A DNA stretch of 64,000 bases, taken from Perkinsela sp. pyNocScin1 (Eukaryota > Euglenozoa > Kinetoplastea > Prokinetoplastida > Perkinselidae). The stretch spans positions 930,001 to 994,000 of the forward strand of contig CAXHTR010000008.1 of assembly GCA_964019655.1 (NCBI GenBank). Direction: 5' to 3'. Each line of letters opens with the position of its first letter. The stretch's first letter is position 1. Below the pieces are notes generated by a model, which worked only from the letters and a program-made list of their open reading frames with translations, made no database searches and was not told where the DNA came from. Shown here in pieces: positions 49,894-58,339 of the stretch. The translations under genes and the position numbers were made by a program.

Positions 49894-50418
49894 TTACCAC
49901 GTGGTCGGTCGGTTGCGCGCGAACTTAGTGCCCTTGGCGATCTTTGGTGTGATGTGCTTCAGCGGGAACTTGACGCCTGGCTGGACGAACTGCTGCATGT
50001 TCTTGTTGCGGATCGCATCGCCGCGGACGCACTTGGTGTCGATGACGCTGATATCGAAGAACTTGCCGCGGTTGCGGGAGGCGCAGTCGATGTACGCCTG
50101 CGAGACGGCGGCGGCGCGGGACGTGTCGCGGAACTCCTTGCGGACGTTGATGAAGCCGACGCGGCGGTTGTAGACCTTGAGGGAGACCTCGTAGTTCTTG
50201 ACCTTGCCCGGGGCCTTTGTTGGGACCTCCTTGCAGCCCAGGAGCTGGCCGGCGGTCGACTTGAGGCTCTTCAGCTGGCGCATGTGGTACCAGAAGCGGG
50301 ACTTGGCGACGACGTAGTTCGGGGCGAAGATGCGCATCTGGTAGATCTCGGGGTCCTGCTCGGCCGGGCTCGGGATGCGGCGGCCGGTGATTTCGAACTC
50401 ACGGAGGTACTGACCCAT
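49894..50418 (-). CDS. RPL18A: 60S ribosomal protein eL20 (L18a)
   Basis: A 174-residue protein, the normal length. The start MGQYLREFEI is the expected eL20 N terminus. Diagnostic blocks are 'MRIFAPNYVVAKSRFWYHM', 'VKNYEVSLKVYNRR' and 'EFRDTSRAAAVSQAY'. It is a structural protein of the large ribosomal subunit. A TATA-like block (TTGTATATTT read on its strand, 50431-50440) lies about 13 nt before the ATG, suggesting a very short leader for a highly expressed gene. Confidence 0.96.
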   Translation of the reverse strand: MGQYLREFEITGRRIPSPAEQDPEIYQMRIFAPNYVVAKSRFWYHMRQLKSLKSTAGQLLGCKEVPTKAPGKVKNYEVSLKVYNRRVGFINVRKEFRDTSRAAAVSQAYIDCASRNRGKFFDISVIDTKCVRGDAIRNKNMQQFVQPGVKFPLKHITPKIAKGTKFARNRPTTW

Positions 50419-50497
50419 AGCGTCGAATAAAAATATACAAAAAGGGAAATAGTACACTTGTCCTCAGAAAATTTAATAGAAATTACGAGAAACAGGT

Positions 50498-50860
50498 TTA
50501 GTGCTTGCTGACTGCCCAAGCGGGGTCCACAGTGCATGGGTGCGCATCCTGGCAGACATACCCCTCCCCGTTCTCGGCAGTTCGCATAAACGCCGCGAAG
50601 CGCAGGCGGTTGTGTGCTGCGCACAGGAGCGGAAACTCGAGGTGCTCCGCGTACGCGAGGTCGTAGACGTCGCCGTGCGAGAGGCAGCGCTCGCTGTTCG
50701 TGCACGCGTACACGCCGGCGACGCCGCACTCGACGACATCCGCGAAAGCGCAGATTTGGGCGTGCCGTGCGCACAGAACCTCTGTGGGCTGTGGCTTTTC
50801 GACTGGCTCTGGAAAGAGGTCTATAGGCGCCTGCCCAGAAGTACTTTGCGAAGTGGCCAT
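50498..50860 (-). CDS. 120-residue protein made of two CX2HX19CX5C modules
   Basis: An ATG start and a compact, cysteine-rich protein. Two Cys/His clusters have identical spacing: C30-H33-C53-C59 and C80-H83-C103-C109. Each has an aromatic residue in a 'G.Y'-type strand just before the third ligand. The same spacing occurs once at the C terminus of the zinc-knuckle protein (18746-19990). Four ligands per module would bind one zinc each. Two further cysteines (C37, C45) lie inside the first module. No signal peptide or membrane segment is present. I do not recognise a named domain; the function is unknown. Confidence 0.75.
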   Translation of the reverse strand: MATSQSTSGQAPIDLFPEPVEKPQPTEVLCARHAQICAFADVVECGVAGVYACTNSERCLSHGDVYDLAYAEHLEFPLLCAAHNRLRFAAFMRTAENGEGYVCQDAHPCTVDPAWAVSKH

Positions 50861-50995
50861 CGATGATCAACTAGTTCATTATTTTGAGTCAACAAAGTTG
50901 AAAATATAGAAGTAGTGCTGATGCGTAGCAAATCCTTCAATTGCACAAAAACAGGCAAATTACTAACAATAAGGGAATTAAGGCAGATATGGAAC

Positions 50996-51901
50996 TCAAG
51001 ACACCGCATACACCTTCTGCGCCCGCAAAAAGCTCTCGAGGGTATTCTCCATCAACACAGCCACTGTCATCGGGCCGACCCCGCCAGGGACTGGGGTCAC
51101 GTGTGATGCACGACCCCGAACAGACTCGAGGTCAACGTCCCCACGAATCCCATCAGGTGTCTTCGTAATTCCAACGTCAATGACGACTGCACCTTCTTTT
51201 ACCCACGAGCCATCGACAATGTGTGGCCGGCCTGTCGCTGCGAGTAGAATATCCGCGTTTCGGCACACATCTTTGATATTTCGCGTTTTCTCGTTGCAGA
51301 CAGTCACTGTCAAGTGCCTTCGGAGGAGGCAGCGGGCAATAGGGCAGCCAGTGATTGGGCCGGCGCCGACGACCACAGCGTGCTGACCTTCCTGAAAATG
51401 CTCTGTAGTATCAAGGAGCCGCTCGACAGCGACGGCCGTGCACGGCTGGTAGAGAGGTGGCTGTGGGCCCATCCAGAGGGCTCCGACATGGGACGGATGG
51501 AGCGCATCGACGTCTTTTTCCAACTGAATTTGCGAAAGGATGGATGCGGGTGGGAGGTGCCCGGGCATCGGCAGCTGGACGACAATGCCATTGACCGCTG
51601 GGTTATTGTTCAGCGCGTCAATAGTGCGTGCGAGCGCTTTCTGCGATACATCGCGTGGACACTGGTGCATCTCGTAGTGAAATTGGCACTTTCGGGCTGC
51701 AATCTCTTTCTGACTGGTGAAGGAGACAGCGTCTGCGCGAGCACCGATCTGGACGATCGCAAGCCCTGGTCGGGGCAGCGTACTACTCGTATGCAGGTCT
51801 TTTGGCTCTTGGCGGCTATTCTGGAACACCGTGAGTCGCTGAATAACTCGGCTCAGACAGGCCCTTGCCATCGCCCTACCATTGATGATTTTCGTCCGCA
51901 T
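50996..51901 (-). CDS. Methylenetetrahydrofolate dehydrogenase/cyclohydrolase (FolD/MTHFD family)
   Basis: A 301-residue protein, the length of the bifunctional domain that interconverts methylene-, methenyl- and formyl-tetrahydrofolate. 'PGLAIVQIG', the catalytic lysine (K65, SQKEIA), 'VVQLPMP', 'EKDVDALHP' and 'PVPGGVGPMT' are all in place. Unusual changes: the tyrosine four residues before the lysine is Phe61; the nucleotide loop GRSxxVG reads GAGPITG (179-185); and CHSxT reads CNEKT (202-206). The last two contact the cofactor, so NADP preference may be altered. The N terminus is not clearly a presequence. The short synthetase-type domain of MTHFD1 is absent. Confidence 0.92.
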   Translation of the reverse strand: MRTKIINGRAMARACLSRVIQRLTVFQNSRQEPKDLHTSSTLPRPGLAIVQIGARADAVSFTSQKEIAARKCQFHYEMHQCPRDVSQKALARTIDALNNNPAVNGIVVQLPMPGHLPPASILSQIQLEKDVDALHPSHVGALWMGPQPPLYQPCTAVAVERLLDTTEHFQEGQHAVVVGAGPITGCPIARCLLRRHLTVTVCNEKTRNIKDVCRNADILLAATGRPHIVDGSWVKEGAVVIDVGITKTPDGIRGDVDLESVRGRASHVTPVPGGVGPMTVAVLMENTLESFLRAQKVYAVS

Positions 51902-52007
51902 TCCAATCGAAATTCTGCATCATTTTCTGAAATACAGAAAATAGGAAAAGACCAAATTACTAAAAAAGTCTTCATTTTCATATAGTTCAAAAAATTTTTC
52001 CAAAACT

Positions 52008-52985
52008 CTACACATCAGCAGGCGCAGGTGTCTCCTCCGGGGTGCTAATTCGCTCTATGACTCCAGCTCGAACGAGCAGCTCGGCGTTTGCGGCGGACAT
52101 GAACCGCTCCTTCTCAATGTTATCCAAGTAAAACCGCGGCTCGATGATTCGGAGAAGCCGGCCAAAGATGCGAATGGTCGGCGGGCTCAGACTGAGCATC
52201 CGCTCAGCCGACTCAGAGTCATTGAAGTCCACAAAGCAGAACCCCCGAGAGACACCATGCGGGTGGGCCGAACTCGTCTCGCTCGTGCGGGCCATCGCAA
52301 TGTTCACAACTGTGCCGAAGGGCGCGAGCGATGTGCGGAGGTCCTCGGGCGTGATGTCAGGACCCATGTTGCCGATGTAGATGCGGTTCTTCATGCGGAC
52401 AGCGTAGTCAAAGAGCGTGTTCCCCGCGAGGACTGGGGCCTTCGCTGGGCTGATGAATGGGAACATCTGTAGACGATTCGGCACCGGCTCCTGCTTGCGG
52501 CTTGACCGGTGTCGCTTCTCCCGTGGTTCCTCGCGATCGCGATCGCGTTCTCGGTCCCGCACGCGGTGCCTCCTTTCGCTTTTCTCTTCGGACAGCTTGT
52601 CTTTCTCTACTTCATCGTCTGGCCGCTCTTTCCTGTGGCGGCGGCTGCTCTCCTGGGTTTCCTCGGTGCTACGCGCATCGCGCGACTCATGCCTCTCCGA
52701 TTTTTCGCCACGTGGTTCCTCCCGCCGGCTCTCGCGGTCACTGCGATGGCGGCTTTCCCGCGGCTCTCGCTCGTCTCTGTGCCGATCACTTCTGTCACGC
52801 CGGCTTCTGCGCTCTTCCCTGTATCGCTCCTCCCGGTCGGCGTCCCTGCGCCGGCTCCTGTCGGGGTCCTCTCTGCGCCGACTCTCACGCTCATCGCGGC
52901 GCTTCTCTCTGCGGCTGTCCACGTGGGGTTCATCGCGGGAGCTGCGATAGAGGTCTGATCGGCTGTGTCTGTCACGTTCACCCAT
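52008..52985 (-). CDS. SR/RD-rich RRM protein, probable splicing factor
   Basis: A 325-residue protein. The first ~160 residues are almost entirely Arg, Ser, Asp and Glu dipeptide repeats, the hallmark of SR-related nuclear-speckle proteins. An RRM follows (about 195-275) with RNP2 'RIYIGNMG' and RNP1 'RGFCFVDF'. A helical acidic end follows, 'NIEKERFMSAANAELLVRAG'. It should act in pre-mRNA splicing or mRNA processing. Its presence implies that splicing persists even though no intron is visible in this window. Confidence 0.85.
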   Translation of the reverse strand: MGERDRHSRSDLYRSSRDEPHVDSRREKRRDERESRRREDPDRSRRRDADREERYREERRSRRDRSDRHRDEREPRESRHRSDRESRREEPRGEKSERHESRDARSTEETQESSRRHRKERPDDEVEKDKLSEEKSERRHRVRDRERDRDREEPREKRHRSSRKQEPVPNRLQMFPFISPAKAPVLAGNTLFDYAVRMKNRIYIGNMGPDITPEDLRTSLAPFGTVVNIAMARTSETSSAHPHGVSRGFCFVDFNDSESAERMLSLSPPTIRIFGRLLRIIEPRFYLDNIEKERFMSAANAELLVRAGVIERISTPEETPAPADV

Positions 52986-53096
52986 TTTGCTGCGAAGCGA
53001 TCATAGACGAGTAAAATGACCGAAAAAAGGAATAATTGTACTAAAATCGGCAGAAAATAGATATATGAAAAGCGTACGAGGCGTACAAACAGGTGA

Positions 53097-54389
53097 TCAG
53101 CTAAAGATCAGGTCATGCAGCTCTGAAAAAGAGTCTTGTTTGGTGGGATCGGCTCTTCCTGAAACTGTGTCTTTCTGTGATTCTTCGCCCGCAGGCGCTA
53201 CGCGCATTGTACGGAAGATATCGTCAATGTCGAGCGGCTTGACCTTGGACTGGGCGGCCTGCTGCTGCTTTGGCGCAGTCGGTGTGGCTCGCGGCTGCGT
53301 TGTTGTCGCTGCCCTCGTCACGGGGCGCGAGTCTTGTGTGGCGTGCGAGGATTTACTAACCAGGGCTTCCTTCAATTGAAAATCTCCTGCTGGAAGGGCT
53401 TTAACCTCTTCCTCTTCCTCAGCAGGGGCCTCTGGGAGCAAACTGAATATTTTGCTGACCCGCTGGACCATCGCACCTGCGCCTTTCCGCTGGACCTCTT
53501 TCAGCTTGGACCTGCTTGCATGGAAATAATCACTGACGTCCCTCACCCCTTTTTTCAACAAAAATTCTATGATTCGCAGTGCATTGCGCTTTGTCTCGAA
53601 ACCTCGAAGCTTTCCAAGTGTCAGATTGAGCTCTTCGCAAATTTCAGTCCAAAGTGTTTCAGCTTCAGCTTCTACTGCCAATCGCGTGCATTTGTCGTAA
53701 AATCGACCGAGTGCACCGTTTTCGAGCTCGTGCTGCTGCTTGATCAGCTCGCGGAGCAAAATTATATGCTCTGGCGTTTCTGGTTTCGCGACAGTCACCT
53801 CCACGGTTGGCTCCACCAGCTGCAGTTCCTCAACCTCAACCGATGGCTCCTCGACTGGCATCGGCACCATAGGCGCAACATACCCCTGCTTTCGATGCTG
53901 CCGGGCGTACATTTTATTTATATCTGCGTGGACTTGCTCCTTTGTCTCACCCTCCACCCGACGAACTTGCGGGGACGCACCAGTGCCCATCTGCTGGCGG
54001 ATCGGCGGGTTCTTCCGAACGACGAAAGTCGCATCGATAGCCGCGCGGGCCGCCGCTTTCACCTGCTGCCGCACGGCGTTGCCGTTGGTGACCGAGTAGC
54101 CACCTGTGTACATCGTCGCCCCCTTAAGCACCTCGACGCGGTGCTGCATGGCCACCTGGAACTCGACGTGGCCGATCTGACACATCTGCTGAATGAGCTT
54201 CATCGTCTTAATAATAGTGTAGGACTGTTCGTTTGCGATGGCATCGCTGATCTTCGCAACGAGAAAGTCGACGAGCTCTGTGACTGCGCTGATATCGAGG
54301 AACGTCATGTCGATAATCTCTTTGAACATGTACCCGGGCGTCGGGTCCTCTGTGTTCACAGTAGCGGTGTTGATAGTCTTCTTGTTCAT
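53097..54389 (-). CDS. ENTH-domain protein resembling tepsin, the AP-4 accessory protein
   Basis: A 430-residue protein. An upstream in-frame ATG would overlap the neighbouring proteasome gene, so the ATG for MNKKTINT is preferred. The N-terminal ~120 residues fit an ENTH fold: 'TEDPTPGYMFKEIIDMTF', 'IIKTMKLIQQMCQIGHVEF' and the 'FVVRK' end. A second helical unit at about 215-335 matches the position of tepsin's VHS-like domain. The C terminus holds two short motifs, 'DIFRTMRV' and 'DSFSELHD', resembling tepsin's AP-4-binding LFxGMxL and SxFxFLN elements. The ENTH call is moderate to good; tepsin orthology is inferred. The role would be trans-Golgi coat assembly. Confidence 0.62.
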   Translation of the reverse strand: MNKKTINTATVNTEDPTPGYMFKEIIDMTFLDISAVTELVDFLVAKISDAIANEQSYTIIKTMKLIQQMCQIGHVEFQVAMQHRVEVLKGATMYTGGYSVTNGNAVRQQVKAAARAAIDATFVVRKNPPIRQQMGTGASPQVRRVEGETKEQVHADINKMYARQHRKQGYVAPMVPMPVEEPSVEVEELQLVEPTVEVTVAKPETPEHIILLRELIKQQHELENGALGRFYDKCTRLAVEAEAETLWTEICEELNLTLGKLRGFETKRNALRIIEFLLKKGVRDVSDYFHASRSKLKEVQRKGAGAMVQRVSKIFSLLPEAPAEEEEEVKALPAGDFQLKEALVSKSSHATQDSRPVTRAATTTQPRATPTAPKQQQAAQSKVKPLDIDDIFRTMRVAPAGEESQKDTVSGRADPTKQDSFSELHDLIFS

Positions 54390-54486
54390 TGTTTCATCAT
54401 GTAGCTCTAAAATTAGTAAAAAATTAATTAAGTCAGCTAAAACCGCAAAGTTTTCACTCTCGTACCCTAGACACAGGTCACATGCA

Positions 54487-55242
54487 TCAGTTCTCCTGCG
54501 CCTTGGCAAGCGCATTCACCTCGGCCATCGCCTCGTCCAGCTCCTGTGTGGGGAGCATCGAAGCGCTCACCTTGCCACCCTCGTGCCGCAGAATGCCGAC
54601 CTCGACCTTCTTGTCAGTGAGCGTCGCGTCCAAAACTTTTGCGACGGCCCGCAGGGCGAGCCGGACGCCCTCCTGAAGCGTGAGCCCTTCCTTCCACTCG
54701 TTTTTTAGGAAAAGCGTCGCCGTTGGGCTGCCGTTGCCGATGGCGTGGGCCTTCCAGCAGCAGAAGTTGCCGCTGGGGTCTGTGTGGTAGAGCTGGAGCC
54801 CGTTCTGGGCGTCGTAGCCCGCGATGAGCAGCGCGGCGCCGAAGGGCCGGAGCCCGCCGTACTGGGTGTAGCTCTGCTTGAGGTTGGCGATGCGCTCAGC
54901 GATGTCCTCGATCGGCATGGGCTCGCGGAAGGTAAAGCGGTGCTTTTGCGCGACCTCACGCGCGTAATTTATTAAGATATGCGAGTCGCTCGTCATCCCC
55001 GCCACGATGCTCGCGGCATGCTCGTCGATGAGCGCCATTTTCTCGCTCGAGAAAAAGTCTGTCTTGCGGTGCTTGTCGAGGAGCTCCGAGGGGATGCGCC
55101 GCTCGGCCGCGAGCACGATGCCGTCGGCGGTTACAATGCCGATGGCGGCGCCGGCGTGCTCGATGGACTGGAGCGCGTACTCGACCTGGTAGATCCGGCC
55201 CTCAGGCGAGAACATCGTCGTACGCTGATCGTACCGGGACAT
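54487..55242 (-). CDS. PSMA4: 20S proteasome subunit alpha-3 (PSMA4/Pre9 type)
   Basis: A 251-residue protein. The start MSRYDQRTT is the conserved alpha-subunit N terminus that forms the gate, followed by 'FSPEGRIYQVEYALQSI', the proteasome alpha signature. 'DPSGNFCCWKAHAIG' and 'YGGLRPFGAALL' match PSMA4 more closely than other alpha subunits. It is a structural outer-ring subunit without catalytic threonine. An AT-rich, TATA-like block (55261-55273) lies 19-31 nt upstream of the ATG. The gene ends 97 bp before the next ATG. Confidence 0.93.
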   Translation of the reverse strand: MSRYDQRTTMFSPEGRIYQVEYALQSIEHAGAAIGIVTADGIVLAAERRIPSELLDKHRKTDFFSSEKMALIDEHAASIVAGMTSDSHILINYAREVAQKHRFTFREPMPIEDIAERIANLKQSYTQYGGLRPFGAALLIAGYDAQNGLQLYHTDPSGNFCCWKAHAIGNGSPTATLFLKNEWKEGLTLQEGVRLALRAVAKVLDATLTDKKVEVGILRHEGGKVSASMLPTQELDEAMAEVNALAKAQEN

Positions 55243-55335
55243 CAGGCCAAAAGTAAAAATAAATATATAAAAATCTTGAAAGGTTAGGCCAAATTGACGT
55301 TTCACGACGCAAATGCCATTCACACACGCAAAAAA

Positions 55336-57564
55336 CTACTTTTTGTCGCCCTTTTGCTTGAGCTTATACATCGGGAAGCTAACCCTGATGCGGCGGCTGT
55401 CTCGCGGGAACGAATGCTCGCCCGTCAGCATCTCGACCGTCCACTTCGAGGCCTCGCCGGAGACAGCGCTCAGGAGGCGGAGGCTGACGCAGTTGACGCC
55501 GGCAATCGCCGTGAGGTTGTGGCAGCGATGCACGCGGCAAGCGGGCGAGCGAGCGGCCATGGCGCGTAGCCGGAGCATCGCGTGCTCGTACTTTTTGAGC
55601 GCAGCGTTGATGGCCACAGGGATGTCTTCTCGCATGATTTTCTCCACCTCACCGGCGGCGCTCGCGTAGTCCAAGTACTGCGGCTGCGTGAGCGCGCTGA
55701 GCGCCTTGTAGCGCATGTCATGCACATTCTGCGGGTTGGCGCAGTTGTGCCTGGACGGGGCCGCCAGGATCCCGAGCTTGGCGAGGACGCCGTGCAGCAG
55801 GAGGCCGGCGTACGAGAGGTCCTTGAGCACTTCGACGTAGAACATGTGGCTCTCGTTCGGCAGCGCGATGCTTCGGGTCCGCATGAGCAGCGGGTACAGC
55901 GACGCCGACTTTTTGGTGCGCGGGGCGAACGGCTGCTGCTGCAGGAGCGTGACGTCGTTGTTCAGCATGCAGCGGGTGATGTACAGGTTATAAAAGTACG
56001 CCGCAGGCATCTCTGCACGGTCGTAGAGGTCGACCTCGAAGCCGCTAAGATTGAACTCGATGATCAGTCGGCACACAATGTCAATCAAATACGTCGAGAG
56101 CACCGCCGAGCGGCTCACAGCGACGCACTGGAGGCACGGCACGGCCGGGTTGGCCTGAGCCGGCGGGAGCGAGTGCTCGGAGCAGTAGTTGCCAGCCCCG
56201 AAAATGTTTGTGTCGATGTCCCAGGCGTTCTGCTGGATGTACTTGACCTCGTTGAAGAAGTTCGCGAGGCGGCGGCGGCAGCGCGGGCGGTTGTGCAGCG
56301 TGATGTACGCAATGACGAGGTGCAGCCGCGCGAGATGCCCAAAAAACTCAGTGGAGCGCTCGCGGAGGTTCTCCGGCGTGTACACAGACAGGTCAAAGTC
56401 CTTTTTGAGATACTTGGCGATGCCCTTCACGCGCTTGATCTGCGCCACGTTGAGCTCGCGGATAGCGTCCGCGTCGCCGTCGTACACGTGCGTGTAGAGC
56501 GGGCAGCCGTAGGTCTCGTCGAGCGTCCTGAGGACCATCCGGCGCATGCGGTCGCCGTCAATGATGTTCTCGTCGAGGGAATGGATGAGCAGTAGCAGCC
56601 GGGACCGGGCGAGGAGCGGGTGTGCCCCAGCGCTGAAGTCAAGCAAAAACGTCAAAAAGTGCTCGCCACTGGCGGTCGCTGGGGGCAAATCGCTGCAAAC
56701 CTCGCAAAAGCTCTGCAAAAGGTGGAAAAAGAAGTCCCGGCCCTTCGAAAAGTCGATATCTGACAGCCAGCGGATTGGGGTGAGCGCCGGTACCCACTGC
56801 AGCGTCATCGGGTGAAAGAGCTTTGAAAGTATTGCCTGGTCTGCTTCGACCGGCTCGATGGCCTCAAGCGCCTCACGCGCTTCCTCTAAAAGCGCAACCG
56901 CGGCTGGGATCTCGCCGTAGCCCTTCATCAGCGCGTAATTCGCGCGTAAAAATTTCGAGTGAAAGCGGAAGCATTGTGCGACTGCTGTCCAGCCTAGCTC
57001 CAAAGCCTGCTGCTCGGCTTCGTCGAGGAGCCGCAGAACGTCGTCGGCCGCTACGTCTTGAAGCAGTTCGAGCCCAAAGTTGTACACCAGGAACTCCTCG
57101 TTGTCCTTTATGTCAGCGTCGCCAATGGTCTCAAACGTGGCGAGAATGACTTTGAGAACGCCGAGGCAGAAAATGTGGAGGATCGGGCAGTGCTTTTCAA
57201 CTAATGCAAGATGGTGCATGATTGGCGCTGTAAAGATCGTCTGAGGGAGGTTTCCGTTGCCCTGCAGCCATATGGCTTCTAGGGCTATCATGTGCTGCAT
57301 AAACATGAGCATTTTATGTTCGTCGAGCGCACCGAGCTCCTCGGGACCGTACGTCTCTTCCGCGGCTATCAGATCCGAAAAATACTTTATGTCTTGGTAG
57401 CCGCACATCGCGTCTGTGCGCGGGTCCATGATCTCCACCGCTGATATGACTTCGCTGTATTTGTGGTCTGGCGCAATTCGAACCTCCTTGCTGGGGATTT
57501 TCTTACATTCCTCGAGGAACTCGCTGAGGCAGTCCGCCTGGGTCACATGGTATTCGTCTGACAT
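55336..57564 (-). CDS. NAA35: NatC N-terminal acetyltransferase auxiliary subunit Naa35 (Mak10)
   Basis: A 742-residue protein, the usual Mak10 length. The N-terminal block carries the family signature: 'VISAVEIMDPRTDAMCGY', then 'LEAIWLQGNGNLPQTIFTA' and 'HHLALVEKHCP'. The remainder is helical with the conserved 'NHLKARPxRRRLxNxFxEVKYIQ'-like stretch, here 'RCRRRLANFFNEVKYIQQ'. Naa35 is the ribosome-anchoring scaffold of NatC, which acetylates Met-Leu/Ile/Phe N termini with Naa30 and Naa38; those genes are not in this window. Confidence 0.88.
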   Translation of the reverse strand: MSDEYHVTQADCLSEFLEECKKIPSKEVRIAPDHKYSEVISAVEIMDPRTDAMCGYQDIKYFSDLIAAEETYGPEELGALDEHKMLMFMQHMIALEAIWLQGNGNLPQTIFTAPIMHHLALVEKHCPILHIFCLGVLKVILATFETIGDADIKDNEEFLVYNFGLELLQDVAADDVLRLLDEAEQQALELGWTAVAQCFRFHSKFLRANYALMKGYGEIPAAVALLEEAREALEAIEPVEADQAILSKLFHPMTLQWVPALTPIRWLSDIDFSKGRDFFFHLLQSFCEVCSDLPPATASGEHFLTFLLDFSAGAHPLLARSRLLLLIHSLDENIIDGDRMRRMVLRTLDETYGCPLYTHVYDGDADAIRELNVAQIKRVKGIAKYLKKDFDLSVYTPENLRERSTEFFGHLARLHLVIAYITLHNRPRCRRRLANFFNEVKYIQQNAWDIDTNIFGAGNYCSEHSLPPAQANPAVPCLQCVAVSRSAVLSTYLIDIVCRLIIEFNLSGFEVDLYDRAEMPAAYFYNLYITRCMLNNDVTLLQQQPFAPRTKKSASLYPLLMRTRSIALPNESHMFYVEVLKDLSYAGLLLHGVLAKLGILAAPSRHNCANPQNVHDMRYKALSALTQPQYLDYASAAGEVEKIMREDIPVAINAALKKYEHAMLRLRAMAARSPACRVHRCHNLTAIAGVNCVSLRLLSAVSGEASKWTVEMLTGEHSFPRDSRRIRVSFPMYKLKQKGDKK

Positions 57565-57697
57565 AGTTGCCGAAAGAGCGCAAATATTGGATGACTAAGC
57601 TAAAATTACTTAGAATTCTGCAAAAATTAAGCATTCGTACAAATTGACATACGCTGTGCAATTTGGATGTGCGTCTTCAGCAAAAAACACACAGGTC

Positions 57698-58063
57698 TCA
57701 GGGCCTATCCGTCGCCCGCTTCCTTCGATAACAGACACTTAACATGGACAATATAGTGTTCCACGTCATCGAGGACAGGTCCCCCATGAGCGCGACGAGC
57801 GCCTGGAGGAACGCCTGCGAATTCTCTGCATTGCTCATGCATTCAATGTTATTGGACGACTTTTGCACTGCGCCGATCGCGAGAAGTGGGGAGGCGCTGA
57901 GGAGGCAGCCCTTTGGGCTGACGAAGACACTCGAGTGCGGCTGGCTCAGGAGGGCCGAGTTCAGCTGGCGGGGAGAGATCCCGAACGCGCGTCGCTGGGC
58001 CTGGGTGAACGCCTGGAAGCAGAACTTGGGGGAGGTTCCGACGAAGCGACGGGTGTGGAACAT
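57698..58063 (-). CDS. Small putative mitochondrial protein, unrecognised
   Basis: A 121-residue frame with ATG start (MFHTRRFVGTS). The first ~45 residues are Arg/Ser/Gln/Phe-rich with no acidic residue, as in a mitochondrial presequence ('FTQAQRRAFGISPRQ'). The rest has one moderately hydrophobic stretch (about 50-68) and a helical C-terminal end. No family is recognised. A plus-strand frame of similar length (57744-58097) overlaps it; the minus frame is preferred for its presequence and because every neighbour is minus. Confidence 0.5.
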   Translation of the reverse strand: MFHTRRFVGTSPKFCFQAFTQAQRRAFGISPRQLNSALLSQPHSSVFVSPKGCLLSASPLLAIGAVQKSSNNIECMSNAENSQAFLQALVALMGDLSSMTWNTILSMLSVCYRRKRATDRP

Positions 58064-58339
58064 GGTAATTTTGTTACCTTTGGAATGTTTTAAGTAATTT
58101 TGATTTCCAAAAGACCAATTTTCTCCTAATGAGAAGTGATTGTTACGCTCGATGATCGCTAGTTACTAGTAACAGAGCAGATACACATGTGGAAAACCAA
58201 GGATTTGGGGCGATTTTTTATCAAATACAGTCATACACTAAATTCGAGTGGCTCGAAGAGTATTACCTTTGTCTTGGCTAATCAATGATAAGTAAGCGTA
58301 TTGGCTCCAAAAGCACAACATACCTACTGATAATCCCTT

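Noticed and set aside
54390..54515. Upstream ATG extending the tepsin-like protein by 42 residues
   Set aside because: It would overlap the proteasome gene's coding end, and the ENTH fold begins near the downstream ATG.
57744..58097. Plus-strand 117-residue frame overlapping the small mitochondrial-type gene
   Set aside because: It would be the only plus-strand gene in the run and has no recognisable features; the minus frame has a presequence-like start.
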